The notes: generated from the sequence alone by a model not told the origin. A DNA stretch of 64,000 nucleotides from Anaerolineae bacterium (GCA_023382655.1 JAHDWK010000009.1:6190-70189), one strand, 5' to 3'; counted from the first letter of the stretch, positions 27,407 through 37,108 are shown. Translations and numbers: made by a program.

Positions 27407-28105
27407 ATGGACGCACTGGAAAGTTATCTGTCGGCGCATCAGGCCGAACTGCCTGAGAACGATTCCCGCCTTCTGCGTGAAGTCGCTTACGAACGCCTCA
27501 AAGATGCCTTACGCCATGCCAGTTTACAACCGGGTGAGCCACTCTCCGAAAATCGTATCTCCAAAGCCTTAGGTATCAGCCGTACACCGGTGCGTGAGGC
27601 GCTGCAAATGTTGTCCCAGGAAGGTCTGGTGGAAATTATTCCCGGCCGGGCCGTATTTGTGGCTTCGCGTTCATTCCGAGATGTACTGGATGTCTTGCAT
27701 ATTCGGCTGCTGCTAGAGCCTGAACTGGTGCGGATAGCCACGGAAACCATGACCACTGAACAGCTAGATACCATGTGGGATTGTCTGGATAGGATGGACA
27801 CGGCCGTTGCCCTGGAAGATCGCCCCGCCTGGTCCAGAGCCGACACAGTCTGGCATGAAACCCTCAGCGACGCCTGCCCCAATCGTTTATTGGGTGAACT
27901 GTTGCTGCAAATGCGCAACCGTATTCATCGCTACAGTAGTGTAGATAATCAGCTAAAAATTGAACAACTGCGCATGGGTACGGCCGAACACCGGCACATT
28001 GTCGAGCAAGTCGCCCGCCGCGATGCTGAAGGCGCAGCTTTAGCCATGCGGCAGCATTTGGAAAGCCTGCGCAGCAACCTGTTTAGTCAACTCATTTACG
28101 CATAA
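27407..28105 (+). CDS. GntR-family transcriptional regulator, FCD (FadR-like) subgroup
   Basis: 232 residues. Winged helix at about 20-90 (LKDALRHASLQPGEPLSENR, ALGISRTPVREALQML) and an all-helical FCD ligand domain at about 100-225, with the metal/ligand residues in the pattern D...H...H (WHETLSDACPN, AEHRHIVEQV). Heads the 22-kb catabolic island and probably controls the sugar importer downstream. The very strong promoter with an overlapping operator suggests tight repression relieved by a substrate-derived acid, the usual effector type for this subgroup. Confidence 0.9.
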   Translation: MDALESYLSAHQAELPENDSRLLREVAYERLKDALRHASLQPGEPLSENRISKALGISRTPVREALQMLSQEGLVEIIPGRAVFVASRSFRDVLDVLHIRLLLEPELVRIATETMTTEQLDTMWDCLDRMDTAVALEDRPAWSRADTVWHETLSDACPNRLLGELLLQMRNRIHRYSSVDNQLKIEQLRMGTAEHRHIVEQVARRDAEGAALAMRQHLESLRSNLFSQLIYA

Positions 28106-28247
28106 TCATCTATATCACCACAGCAACCTGCTTCAATTCTAAAGAGGGAGGTGATGTAATCAAAAAGAACTGAACCGATTTGCCACTGTTTTACCGAGTT
28201 GAAACATTGCATGAACGCGCCAATGCGTTCTACCGTTAGGAGGAGAT

Positions 28248-29672
28248 ATGAAACACATGCAGAGTAAAAGAGCTTTTTGGTTATTACTGGGCGGTTTAAT
28301 CTTGTTGTTGGCCGCCTGTGGTGGCGGGACGACCGATACGGAAGAACCGGCCGACACCACTACCGAAGAAGAAGCCCCCGCTGAAGAAGCGCCAGCCGAG
28401 GAAGAAGCTGCCGGCCCCGCTGTAGATGAACTCACCATTTTCTGGGCGCAGTGGGATCCGGCCGATTACTTGCAGGAAATTGGCAACATGTACGAAGCCG
28501 AAACAGGCATCAAAGTCAATGTGCTGCAAGAACCGTGGGGTTCGTTTGGTGATGTCTTTTTTGCCGAAATGGCGGCCCAGGGCACGTCCTATGACATGGT
28601 AATTGGCGACAGCCAATGGCTGGGACAGGCCACTACGCAGGGGCATTACCTGGATTTGACTGAGTTTATGAATAGCGCCGGTCTCACCGACAGTGTGACG
28701 GAAGCAACCCTCACCTATTACGGTGAATATCCACCCGGCTCCGGCACTTACTGGGCATTCCCCACCGAGGGTGACGCCAACGGCTGGGCCTACCGGAAAG
28801 ACCTGTTTGAAGACCCTGAAGAAATGGCTGCTTTTGAAGAAGAGTATGGCTATCCGTTGGCCCCGCCAACCACCATGCAGCAGTTGATGGATATTGCCAA
28901 ATTCTTCACCCGCCCTGATGAAGGACTGTATGGGTCTGCTATTTATACCCAGGCTGACTATGATGGCCTGACCATGGGCTTCCAGAACATGTTGTTCTCC
29001 TTTGGCGGCAATTGGTCAGACGAAAACTTCAACCCGCAAGGGGTGATTAACTCGCCAGAATCTGTAGCGGCGTTGGAGTTTTACCGAGAGTTGTATAACT
29101 GTTGCCAGCCACCCGGTATGAGCAATGCCTTCTTCACCGAGGTAAATGACGCCTTCATCAGCGGGCAGGCGGCTATGGGCATGAACTACTTTGCCTTCTT
29201 CCCCGCCCTGGCAAATCCGGAAGTGAACCCGTATGCAGAAACCACCGGCTACTTTGTCAATCCGGCCGGGCCGAGCGGTGAACATTTTGCTTCCCTGGGT
29301 GGGCAAGGGATCAGCATCATTTCCTACATTTCACCGGAGCGGCAGCAAGCGGCCCAAGATTTCATCCGCTGGTTTGGGCAAGATGAAATACAGGCAGCGT
29401 GGGCGCGCCTGGGTGGTTATTCGGCAAATAAAGAGGTGTTGGCTTCCGATGAGTTCATGGCGGTGGCCCCGTTTAATGCTGCTTTTGCCGAGACGATGGG
29501 GATTGTGAAGGATTTTTACAACATTCCTGTTTACGGCGAACTGCTGCGTGTGGCCCAGGACGAAATGGGGCAGTTTGTAGTAGGTGGGGAAGGCACAGCC
29601 CAGGAAGCTTTGGATGCTGTGGCTGAACAACACGCCGAAATCTTGAAGGATGGCGGTTTTCTCGACGAATAA
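28248..29672 (+). CDS. ABC transporter substrate-binding lipoprotein, family 1 (sugar type)
   Basis: 474 residues. The signal peptide ends in LLLAACGGG with Cys24, followed by a Glu/Ala/Thr-rich linker and the SBP_bac_1 fold (LTIFWAQWDPADYLQEIGNM, EAETGIKVNVLQEPWGSFGD). Extracytoplasmic receptor for a sugar, polyol or sugar derivative. Ribosome site AGGAGGAG 6 bp before the ATG. First structural gene of the importer that includes two permeases and two ATPases. Confidence 0.93.
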   Translation: MKHMQSKRAFWLLLGGLILLLAACGGGTTDTEEPADTTTEEEAPAEEAPAEEEAAGPAVDELTIFWAQWDPADYLQEIGNMYEAETGIKVNVLQEPWGSFGDVFFAEMAAQGTSYDMVIGDSQWLGQATTQGHYLDLTEFMNSAGLTDSVTEATLTYYGEYPPGSGTYWAFPTEGDANGWAYRKDLFEDPEEMAAFEEEYGYPLAPPTTMQQLMDIAKFFTRPDEGLYGSAIYTQADYDGLTMGFQNMLFSFGGNWSDENFNPQGVINSPESVAALEFYRELYNCCQPPGMSNAFFTEVNDAFISGQAAMGMNYFAFFPALANPEVNPYAETTGYFVNPAGPSGEHFASLGGQGISIISYISPERQQAAQDFIRWFGQDEIQAAWARLGGYSANKEVLASDEFMAVAPFNAAFAETMGIVKDFYNIPVYGELLRVAQDEMGQFVVGGEGTAQEALDAVAEQHAEILKDGGFLDE

Positions 29673-29679
29673 CCAATTA

Positions 29680-29756
29680 TCGGTAATCAGTTAACAGTAA
29701 TCGGTAATCGGTGGACATAAACCGATTACCGATTACCAAATTACCGCACACCGATT
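29680..29756. repeat. Family B hairpin (GTAATCG)
   Basis: CGGTAATCAG and CGGTAATCGG units, then ACCGATTACCGATTACC. Sits between the binding-protein and permease genes. Other copies at 43352-43384 and 44387-44460. Confidence 0.95.
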
Positions 29757-29771
29757 CTCGTGGGTGACAGT

Positions 29772-30743
29772 ATGTCTACAACCAGCACATCGTCGGTGGA
29801 CACGGCCGTGCCCCCGCCCACCACCAAAACCAAACAGCAGCACGCCCTCAGTGACCGTGCCATTATTAACCTTTTCATCTGGCCGACGTTGATTATCTTG
29901 ATCGCTTTCAACGTCTTCCCGCTGTTTTACAGCCTCTTCCTGAGCTTCACCAACTATTCGGCCATTGCCGCGCAGCAGCCGGTCTGGGTTGGCTTCGACA
30001 ACTTCAACCGCGTTCTGTTCAGTGAAGATATGTGGCAGGCATTTACTATCACCGGCCGGTACGTTTTGTTTTCGGTGGCGTTGGAGCTTGTCCTGGGTTT
30101 TGCGTTAGCCCTGCTCATTCGGGAGCAATTTCGGGGCAGTGGCATGGTGACAACGCTCATCCTCATCCCCATGATGCTCTCGCCTGTGGTGGTGGGGTTG
30201 TTCTGGAAATTAATCTACACCCCCACCTTTGGCTACTTTAACTACCTGCTCGGTTTCACCAATCCCGCCACTGCCCCAGACTGGCTGGCCAGCCGTTTTG
30301 GCGGCCAATCCATGCCTGGGCTGGCGCTCTGGGCTGTCATCATCGTAGACGTGTGGATGTGGACGCCCTTTGTGGCTTTGCTTATTTATTCCGGCCTCAA
30401 AGCGATACCGGATTATTTATATGAAGCGGCCGTCATTGACCGCGCCTCTTCCTGGTTCCAATTCCGGCGCATTACCCTGCCCCAGGTGGCGCCGCTCATG
30501 CTCATTGCCGTGTTATTCCGCACCATTGAAGCCTTCACCAAATCCTTTGACCTGGTCATGGGTATGACCGGTGGTGGCCCCGGCGGGCAGACGGAAGTCG
30601 TCGCCGTCAAGATTTATCAACAGGCATTCTTGGGCCAGTTTCAGACCGGCCGCGCGAGCGCCTTTGCCTACATGGTTCTTATCATCGTCATTGCGATTAG
30701 CAATCTGTATATTCGTAACCTGAACAAGATTAAGGAGGGGTAG
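29772..30743 (+). CDS. Sugar ABC transporter permease, MalF/UgpA type
   Basis: 323 residues with six predicted membrane segments and the coupling motif EAAVIDRASSWFQFRRITLP. The N-terminal 30 residues are Thr/Ser-rich and cytoplasmic. The frame opens with GTG at 29760; ATG 29772 is preferred, though neither has a clear ribosome site. Works with the next permease. Confidence 0.92.
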   Translation: MSTTSTSSVDTAVPPPTTKTKQQHALSDRAIINLFIWPTLIILIAFNVFPLFYSLFLSFTNYSAIAAQQPVWVGFDNFNRVLFSEDMWQAFTITGRYVLFSVALELVLGFALALLIREQFRGSGMVTTLILIPMMLSPVVVGLFWKLIYTPTFGYFNYLLGFTNPATAPDWLASRFGGQSMPGLALWAVIIVDVWMWTPFVALLIYSGLKAIPDYLYEAAVIDRASSWFQFRRITLPQVAPLMLIAVLFRTIEAFTKSFDLVMGMTGGGPGGQTEVVAVKIYQQAFLGQFQTGRASAFAYMVLIIVIAISNLYIRNLNKIKEG

Positions 30744-30763
30744 GAGCGTATGGCCATACGCTC
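30744..30763. repeat. 20-bp perfect palindrome between permease genes
   Basis: GAGCGTATGGCCATACGCTC. It follows the permease stop by a base and may stabilise or attenuate the transcript. No T-run follows. Confidence 0.7.
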
Positions 30764-30781
30764 TTACCGCGAGAATTTGTC

Positions 30782-31780
30782 ATGGCGAAATTTGAAGAAA
30801 CCGGCCCACGCCATCCTGTTATAGAAAGTACAAGGGTTGATAAAGTTCATCCTCGCGCCCGACTTACCAAAAATCTGCGCGCGTTTTTGGTGATTGTCAT
30901 TGCCATTATTTTGTTATTCCCCGTTTTTGTGATGCTGATGACTGCCTTTAAGTCTCGCTCAGATGTGGTGTCCATACCGCCCAAACTCATATTTGAGCCA
31001 ACGCTAGAGGGATTTGTCTTTTTGCTAACCGAACGGTCGCAATTAAGCGGGGCGGCGCTGGAGCAGGCCAGAGCCAACGCCGATGAATTGGGCATCTTTG
31101 GGCAGGTGGCGCTGCGCAACGGGCAGCGTATTACTGGCCCTAGCGATTTCACTGTTCGCCTGCGGAACTCAATCATTATCGCTTTTGGCGCGACAGTAGC
31201 CTCCGTGACATTGGGGTTGTTCGCTGCTTATGCGTTTAGCCGTTTTAATGTGCCCGGTAAAGATGATTTGATGTTTTTTATCCTCAGCGGCCGTATGCTC
31301 CCGGCCGTTGTGGTCACTATTCCCATCTTCCTCATGTACCGCCAGTTGGGGCTGCATGATACACACGCGGGCATGATCCTGATTTATACCGTGTTCAATC
31401 TTTCGTTAACGGTGTGGCTGCTCAAGGGGTTTATTGACGAAATTCCGCGCGAGTATGAAGAAGCGGCACTGGTGGATGGTTACAGTCGTTTTCAAGCCTT
31501 CTACAAAATCGTCGTACCCCAGGCAGCCACCGGTATTGCCGCCACTACAGTCTTTAGCCTGATTTTTGTGTGGAATGAGTATGCCTTTGCCCTGATGCTG
31601 ACCAGCCAAAAGGCGCGTACCGCGCCACCGACCATTGCCACTATGTTAGGGCGCGGCGGCATTGAATGGTCAGCCATCGCCGCCGGGACGCTGGCTTTTC
31701 TCATTCCCGTTCTTGTAATCATTTTTGCCCTGCGCAAACATTTGCTGCGCGGGGTGACGTTTGGCGCGATCAGGCAGTAA
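30782..31780 (+). CDS. Sugar ABC transporter permease, MalG/UgpE type
   Basis: 332 residues, longer than the usual 270-280 because of a loop of about 60 residues between the first two membrane segments (LSGAALEQARANADELGIFG). It has the coupling motif EAALVDGYSRFQAFYKIVVP. Eight bp separate its stop from the first ATPase, implying one transcript. Confidence 0.92.
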   Translation: MAKFEETGPRHPVIESTRVDKVHPRARLTKNLRAFLVIVIAIILLFPVFVMLMTAFKSRSDVVSIPPKLIFEPTLEGFVFLLTERSQLSGAALEQARANADELGIFGQVALRNGQRITGPSDFTVRLRNSIIIAFGATVASVTLGLFAAYAFSRFNVPGKDDLMFFILSGRMLPAVVVTIPIFLMYRQLGLHDTHAGMILIYTVFNLSLTVWLLKGFIDEIPREYEEAALVDGYSRFQAFYKIVVPQAATGIAATTVFSLIFVWNEYAFALMLTSQKARTAPPTIATMLGRGGIEWSAIAAGTLAFLIPVLVIIFALRKHLLRGVTFGAIRQ

Positions 31781-31787
31781 TTACAAC

Positions 31788-32870
31788 ATGGCAACAATAG
31801 ACCTGCGACAGGTAGAAAAGAAATTCGGCGATGTGTATGCCGTGAAGCCGGTGGATTTGACTATTGCCAGTGGCGAGTTTGTGGTGCTGCTGGGGCCGTC
31901 TGGTTGTGGCAAGACGACGACGCTGCGCATGATCTCCGGGCTGGAAGCGGTGACGGACGGCCGTATCTTTATTGGTGACCGCGATGTAACCTGGCGGCAC
32001 CCCAGCGACCGGGATATTGCCTTTGTCTTTCAACTGTACGCTCTCTATCCCCATATGTCGGTGGAGAAGAACATCACCTTCCCCCTGGAAGCCCAAAAAG
32101 AGCCAGCACAGGTCATCCGGGAGCGGCTGACCTATGTGGTGGAACTGTTGCAAATTCAACATTTGTTACGGCAAAAGCCGGGGTCGTTAAGCGGCGGCGA
32201 CAAACAGCGGGTGGCGTTGGCGCGGGCGCTGGTGCGCAAACCCTCAGCGTTTTTGATGGATGAACCGCTAGGCGCCCTGGACGCCGATTTCCGGGAGACA
32301 ATGCGGGCGGAGATTAAAAAGCTGCACATTGCCGAACAGGCAACGACAGTCTATGTCACGCACGACCAGATTGAAGCAATGGCCATGGGCGACCGCATTG
32401 TGGTCATGTCGGCGGCGGTGGTGCAGCAGGTGGGCACACCGGCCGAGGTCTATTATGACCCGGCAAATTTGTTTGTAGCCCGCTTTATTGGCAGTCCGGG
32501 CATGAATTTGGTCATGGGGAAATTGGCGGGTGGGGTCGTGCATTTGCCGGGTGGGAATCAGTACAAAGTGCCGGCGCGGTGGCTACGGCCGTTAACCACC
32601 CACCTGGCCACCGACACCGTCATCCTCGGTTTCCGCCCGGAAGCGGCGCTCCTTCACCCAGACGGCCCGCTCAAAAGCGAAGTGTACGCCAGCGACCTGC
32701 ACGGTGCGTTTAATATGCTGCACCTGACCTTAGAAGAAGCGGTGATTCATGTCCGTGCTGAACGGGGCGGTCGCATTCAAATGGGCACGCACCTGGCTTT
32801 TGATCTGGATGCGGACATGGTGCGCTTTTTCGACCCGCAAACGGAAAAGGCCATTGTGCCAGAGGCGTAA
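31788..32870 (+). CDS. Sugar ABC transporter ATP-binding protein 1, MalK/UgpC type
   Basis: 360 residues. Walker A GPSGCGKTTTL, a Q-loop in FVFQLYALYPHMS, Walker B AFLMDEPLGALDADF, H-loop YVTHDQIEAMAMGDR. The signature reads LSGGDKQR instead of LSGGQRQR, and the C-terminal OB-like TOBE region is shorter than in MalK. It ends one base before a second, different ATPase of the same family, so the transporter may use a heterodimer. Confidence 0.9.
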   Translation: MATIDLRQVEKKFGDVYAVKPVDLTIASGEFVVLLGPSGCGKTTTLRMISGLEAVTDGRIFIGDRDVTWRHPSDRDIAFVFQLYALYPHMSVEKNITFPLEAQKEPAQVIRERLTYVVELLQIQHLLRQKPGSLSGGDKQRVALARALVRKPSAFLMDEPLGALDADFRETMRAEIKKLHIAEQATTVYVTHDQIEAMAMGDRIVVMSAAVVQQVGTPAEVYYDPANLFVARFIGSPGMNLVMGKLAGGVVHLPGGNQYKVPARWLRPLTTHLATDTVILGFRPEAALLHPDGPLKSEVYASDLHGAFNMLHLTLEEAVIHVRAERGGRIQMGTHLAFDLDADMVRFFDPQTEKAIVPEA

Positions 32871-32871
32871 C

Positions 32872-33951
32872 ATGACCAACCTGACTCTAAATAACATCAC
32901 GAAACGGTTCAAAACCCTCACCGCTTTAGACGACGTGGCTTTTGATGTGCAGGACGGCGAATTTTTTGTCTTGCTGGGGCCAACCGGCGCGGGCAAAACC
33001 ACCACCCTGCGCGTTATTGCCGGTCTGGAAAAACAAGACGCGGGGCATGTGATGTTTGATGGCGAATCGGTGGATGATTTGACGCCAGCGCAGCGCGATG
33101 TAGCCATGGTCTTCCAACAGTATTCGCTCTATCCCAACATGTCGGTGTATGACAATCTGGCCTTTCCCCTGCGTTCGCCCGTTCACCGGCTGCCGGAAGC
33201 GGAGATCAAAAAGCGGGTAGGGGAAGCGGCCGAGATTTTGCGCATCCAGCACTTGTTGGAACGGAAAACGGCGCGGCTGTCTGGTGGTGAGATGCAGCGC
33301 GTCTCCATTGGCCGGGCCATTGTGCGTGACCCGCGCCTGTACCTGATGGACGAGCCACTTTCCAACCTGGATGCCAAATTGCGGGAATCGCTGCGAGTGG
33401 AACTGGAGCATATCCAGAAAACGCAGGGCAGCACCACGCTGTTTGTGACCCATGATCAGGTGGAAGCCTTGACGATGGCCGATCGGATTGCCGTCTTGCG
33501 CGCCGGGCAAATTGTGCAAATTGGGTCACCCAAAGATATTTATGACCGGCCGGCGTCAGTGTTTGTGGCCCAGTTGGTGGGCACGCCGCGCATCAATTTG
33601 TTGCTGGCCGCACGGGACAATGGCGCTTTACACGTTGAAAATAGTTCTATCCAGATTCCGGCGGACACTATTGCTGATGCGCTGCCCGCCAGTTTTACAC
33701 TAGGGGTGCGACCGGAGGATGTGCAGCCCGGTGAAAATGGGGAGTTCGACGGCCGTGTCACCCTGATTGAACCGCTAGGCGTGGAGACGATTATCCATAT
33801 TCAATCTGGTGAACAGACAGTGCTGAGTCTGGTTTCCGGCATTTCCCACCTCAAATCGGGCGAAAACGTCAAATTCCACATCGTGCAAGACCGGCTGCAT
33901 TATTTTGATGGAGAAGGATTGCGGGTGAATTTAGTAGACAGTAAACAGTAA
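32872..33951 (+). CDS. Sugar ABC transporter ATP-binding protein 2, MalK/UgpC type
   Basis: 359 residues starting MTNLTLNNITKRFKTLTALD. Walker A GPTGAGKTTTL, Q-loop MVFQQYSLYPNMS, signature LSGGEMQR, Walker B LYLMDEPLSNLDAKL, H-loop VTHDQVEALTMADR, then a TOBE domain. Start immediately follows the stop of ATPase 1. The C-terminal LVDSKQ is read from the next repeat. Confidence 0.92.
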   Translation: MTNLTLNNITKRFKTLTALDDVAFDVQDGEFFVLLGPTGAGKTTTLRVIAGLEKQDAGHVMFDGESVDDLTPAQRDVAMVFQQYSLYPNMSVYDNLAFPLRSPVHRLPEAEIKKRVGEAAEILRIQHLLERKTARLSGGEMQRVSIGRAIVRDPRLYLMDEPLSNLDAKLRESLRVELEHIQKTQGSTTLFVTHDQVEALTMADRIAVLRAGQIVQIGSPKDIYDRPASVFVAQLVGTPRINLLLAARDNGALHVENSSIQIPADTIADALPASFTLGVRPEDVQPGENGEFDGRVTLIEPLGVETIIHIQSGEQTVLSLVSGISHLKSGENVKFHIVQDRLHYFDGEGLRVNLVDSKQ

Positions 33952-33997
33952 ACAGTGAGCAGTTAACTGCTTACCGCTCACTGCTCACTGCTCACTA
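33937..33997. repeat. Family A hairpin after the importer genes
   Basis: AGACAGTAAACAGTAAACAG then CTGCTTACCGCTCACTGCTC complement; overlaps the stop of ATPase 2. Confidence 0.95.
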
Positions 33998-34025
33998 TCC
34001 ACAAGGGCGTACAGGATTCTAAAGA

Positions 34026-34874
34026 ATGAAGATCGGTATCAATACCTGGGTGTGGACAGCACCCCTGACAACAGAGAAATTAGAGGAATTGGTTCCCCGT
34101 GTAGCGGAAATGGGGTTTGATTGGATTGAGTTTCCACTGGAGAGCATTGGTGACTTTAACTATGCGCGGGCAGCGGCATTGGTCAGGGAATATGGATTAG
34201 GCGTTAGCACGTGCGCGGCCATGGGGCCAGATCGCGATCTAGTGCATCCGGACACGGCCGTGCAAAAATCCGGTCAGGCCTACATCCAACAGGCCATCGA
34301 AGCTACCCAGGCCATCGGTGCTATCAACCTGGTGGGGCCAATTTATTCCGCCGTCGGCCGTACCTGGCAGGCCACCGCCGATGAACGGGCGCGTGACCTG
34401 GATACCCTGGTGAGCCATTTGCGGTCACTGGCCGCATACGCCGCCGACCATGGCGTGGTGCTGGGTATTGAGCCGCTCAACCGCTTTGAAACCAGCTTCA
34501 TCAACACTCACCAGCAGGCCATTGAACTGATTGACCGTGTAGACCACCCCGCCTGCCGCATCATGCTGGATACCTTCCACATGAACATCGAAGAAAAGTC
34601 CATCGGCGCGGCCATTCGCGTTACCGGTCAGCGGTTGTGTCATTTGCACGCCTGCGAAAATGATCGCGGCGCACCTGGCTCCGGCCATGTGCCCTGGAAC
34701 GAAGTGGCCGGCGCCTTACACGATATTGGCTATGACGGCCCGGTGGTGATTGAATCATTTACGGCCGAGGTGCAATCTATTGCCAAAGCGGCCGCCATCT
34801 GGCGCAAACTGGCCCTCACACAAGACGCACTAGCGGTGGAGGGGTTGGCATTTTTGCAGGCATTGTTGGGATGA
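34026..34874 (+). CDS. Sugar isomerase/epimerase, TIM barrel (ketose 3-epimerase-like)
   Basis: 282 residues, AP-endonuclease-2-type barrel. The metal site of D-tagatose/D-psicose 3-epimerases is recognisable: Glu in GIEPLNRFETSF, Asp in MLDTFHMNIEE, His in HLHACENDRGAPGSGH and Glu in VVIESF. It probably interconverts ketose or keto-acid epimers in the pathway served by the importer. One of three such barrels in the island, and the one closest to characterised epimerases. Confidence 0.87.
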   Translation: MKIGINTWVWTAPLTTEKLEELVPRVAEMGFDWIEFPLESIGDFNYARAAALVREYGLGVSTCAAMGPDRDLVHPDTAVQKSGQAYIQQAIEATQAIGAINLVGPIYSAVGRTWQATADERARDLDTLVSHLRSLAAYAADHGVVLGIEPLNRFETSFINTHQQAIELIDRVDHPACRIMLDTFHMNIEEKSIGAAIRVTGQRLCHLHACENDRGAPGSGHVPWNEVAGALHDIGYDGPVVIESFTAEVQSIAKAAAIWRKLALTQDALAVEGLAFLQALLG

Positions 34875-34925
34875 GATTGGGAGATTGAGATATTGGGATA
34901 TTACCTCAATATCTCAATCTCCCAC
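34872..34925. repeat. Family D hairpin (GGAGATT)
   Basis: TGAGATTGGGAGATTGAGAT, then the complement ATCTCAATCTCCCA. Confidence 0.9.
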
Positions 34926-34951
34926 TTAATACCAGACACTGTAGGAATCCG

Positions 34952-36157
34952 ATGAGTAAGACCATTGCCGTTATCGGCGCGCTGGACACAAAAGGAGCAG
35001 AATTCGCCTTCGTCAAGGCGGAGATTGAACGGCGTGGGTATCGGGCGCTGATGATCAACACCGGTATCATGGGCGAACCGGCCTTTGTGCCGGATATTGC
35101 CGCCGAGGTGGTCGCCCAGGCGGGTGGCCGTTCGCTGGCCGATTTGCGCAAAGAAGGTGATCGGGGCACGGCCGTTGCCACCATGACCACCGGTATCGCC
35201 ACCATCGTCAAAGAGCTACACGACCAAGTCAAAATGGATGGCATTTTGGGTATGGGCGGCTCGGCGGGCACAGTCATTGCCACCGCCGCCATGCGCCAAC
35301 TGCCTATCGGTTTCCCCAAAGTGATGGTCAGTACATTGGCGGCGGGTGACACGGCCGCCTACGTGGGCACCAAGGATATTGTCCTCATCCCCTCGGTGGT
35401 GGATGTGGCCGGGGTGAACCGGATCAGCACCCCCATTTTTGCCAATGCAGTGGGGGCGGTAATTGGCATGGTGGACACGGCCGTACCCACCATCGAGACA
35501 AAACCGTTGATCGCCGCCTCCATGTTTGGCAACACCACCAAATTGGTAGACCAGTGCCGGGCCATTTTGGACAAACACGGCTACGAAACGCTCGTTTTCC
35601 ACGCCACCGGCACGGGCGGGCGGACGATGGAGAGTTTGATCAATGAGGGGTATTTCACGGCCGTGCTGGACGTGACCACCACCGAATGGGCGGACGAACT
35701 GGTGGGTGGTTTCCTCACCGCCGGGCCGGAGCGGATGGATGGCGCGGCGCGGCAAAATCTGCCGCAGGTCATTGCTCCCGGCTGCCTGGACATGGTCAAC
35801 TTTTGGGGGCCGGACAGCGTGCCCGCAAAGTATAAAGACCGCAAATTTTACTACTGGAATCCCAACGTCACCCTGATGCGCACCACGCCAGAAGAGAACG
35901 CCGAATTGGGGCGCATCCTGGCGGAGAAGGCGAATCAATCGGCCGCACCTGTCGCCTTTTTCCTGCCCTTGCAAGGTGTCTCTGTTCTCGATTCACCCGG
36001 CGGTGAGTTCTGGTGGCCGGAAGCGGACAATGCCCTCTTTACGGCGATCAAAACCCACGTCCGCCCCGGCATCCCGGTCTACGAATTGGATTGCAATATC
36101 AACGACGCTGCCTTCGCCGAGGCAGTGACGAATAAGCTGTTGGAGTTTTTGGCGTGA
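34952..36157 (+). CDS. Tm-1-like ATP-binding domain protein (UPF0261), copy 1
   Basis: 401 residues with both halves of the Tm-1 N-terminal domain: TIAVIGALDTKGAEFAFVKA, GMGGSAGTVIATAAMRQLP, TTEWADELVGGFLTAGPERM. Homologous to the N-terminal part of tomato Tm-1; bacterial members have no firmly assigned reaction. The next gene encodes the barrel that is fused to this domain in Tm-1, so the two products probably form one complex. A second paralogue is at 44462. Confidence 0.88.
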   Translation: MSKTIAVIGALDTKGAEFAFVKAEIERRGYRALMINTGIMGEPAFVPDIAAEVVAQAGGRSLADLRKEGDRGTAVATMTTGIATIVKELHDQVKMDGILGMGGSAGTVIATAAMRQLPIGFPKVMVSTLAAGDTAAYVGTKDIVLIPSVVDVAGVNRISTPIFANAVGAVIGMVDTAVPTIETKPLIAASMFGNTTKLVDQCRAILDKHGYETLVFHATGTGGRTMESLINEGYFTAVLDVTTTEWADELVGGFLTAGPERMDGAARQNLPQVIAPGCLDMVNFWGPDSVPAKYKDRKFYYWNPNVTLMRTTPEENAELGRILAEKANQSAAPVAFFLPLQGVSVLDSPGGEFWWPEADNALFTAIKTHVRPGIPVYELDCNINDAAFAEAVTNKLLEFLA

Positions 36158-36213
36158 TGCGTGATGCGTGACCGCTTTCTCACGCATCACGCATCACGCA
36201 TCACGCATCACGC
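36155..36213. repeat. Family E hairpin (GCATCAC)
   Basis: GTGATGC GTGATGC GTGAC, then CACGCATCACGCATCACGCA. It abuts the stop of the Tm-1-like gene. Confidence 0.95.
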
Positions 36214-36224
36214 AGGAAAAGATC

Positions 36225-37055
36225 ATGCCATTTATACCTAGAGAAGAAGCCCTCAAACGACTGCGCGAAAATGTGGCGCACGGCCGTGCCATCATTGGCG
36301 CGGGTGCGGGCACGGGCATTTCCGCCAAATTTGCCGAGCGCGGCGGGGTAGATTTGATCATCATCTACAACAGCGGCCGTTACCGTATGGCCGGGCGGGG
36401 CAGTTTGGCTGGGCTGCTGCCCTACGGCGACGCCAACGCCATCGTTGTGGAAATGGCCGCCGAAGTGCTGCCGGTGGTCAAAAACACGATGGTGCTGGCG
36501 GGCGTTTGTGGCACCGACCCGTTCCGCCTCATGCCCGTATTCCTCAAGCAGTTGAAAGAGATGGGCTTTGACGGTGTGCAAAATTTCCCCACCGTGGGCC
36601 TGTTTGATGGCACCATTCGCCAGGGGTTTGAAGAGACGGGCATGGGCTATGACCTGGAAGTAGAGATGATCCATGAAGCGCACAAGCTGGACATGCTCAC
36701 CTGCCCCTATGTCTTTACACCGGACGATGCCCGCAAAATGGCCGCAGCCGGCGCCGATGTGTTGGTGCCGCACATGGGATTGACCACCAAAGGGGCCATC
36801 GGCGCGCAAACGGCGCTGACGCTGGCCGATTCGGCCAAACGGGTACAGGCGATGCGCGATGCGGCCATCGCGGTGAACCCGGACATTATCGTCTTGTGTC
36901 ACGGCGGCCCCATCGCCGAGCCGGAGGACGCGCAGACTATCTTTGACCACACCGAAGGCATTGCCGGCTTCTTTGGCGCGTCCAGTATTGAACGGCTGGC
37001 TGTGGAACCGGCCATTGAGGAACAGGCGAGACGTTTTAAGGGGCTACGGCCGTAA
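36225..37055 (+). CDS. Phosphoenolpyruvate hydrolase-family TIM-barrel protein
   Basis: 276 residues from [20 protein letters not shown]. Contains [39 protein letters not shown] and [15 protein letters not shown], the pattern of the PEP-hydrolase/isocitrate-lyase-like family that forms the C-terminal domain of plant Tm-1. The adjacent UPF0261 gene supplies the N-terminal domain. The chemistry is unproven; a lyase or hydrolase step on a keto acid would suit the cluster. Frame upstream of 36225 is repeat DNA. AGGAAAAG is the ribosome site. Confidence 0.85.
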   Translation: MPFIPREEALKRLRENVAHGRAIIGAGAGTGISAKFAERGGVDLIIIYNSGRYRMAGRGSLAGLLPYGDANAIVVEMAAEVLPVVKNTMVLAGVCGTDPFRLMPVFLKQLKEMGFDGVQNFPTVGLFDGTIRQGFEETGMGYDLEVEMIHEAHKLDMLTCPYVFTPDDARKMAAAGADVLVPHMGLTTKGAIGAQTALTLADSAKRVQAMRDAAIAVNPDIIVLCHGGPIAEPEDAQTIFDHTEGIAGFFGASSIERLAVEPAIEEQARRFKGLRP

Positions 37056-37092
37056 AACAAAACCTGACAGGTCTCCCCAGACCTGTCAGGTT
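37045..37092. repeat. Family J hairpin (ACCTGACAGGT)
   Basis: AACCTGACAGGTCT CCCC AGACCTGTCAGGTT: a 14-bp perfect stem. Related to the element at 13443-13503. Confidence 0.95.
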
Positions 37093-37108
37093 TGAAACAC
37101 GGAGGCAT

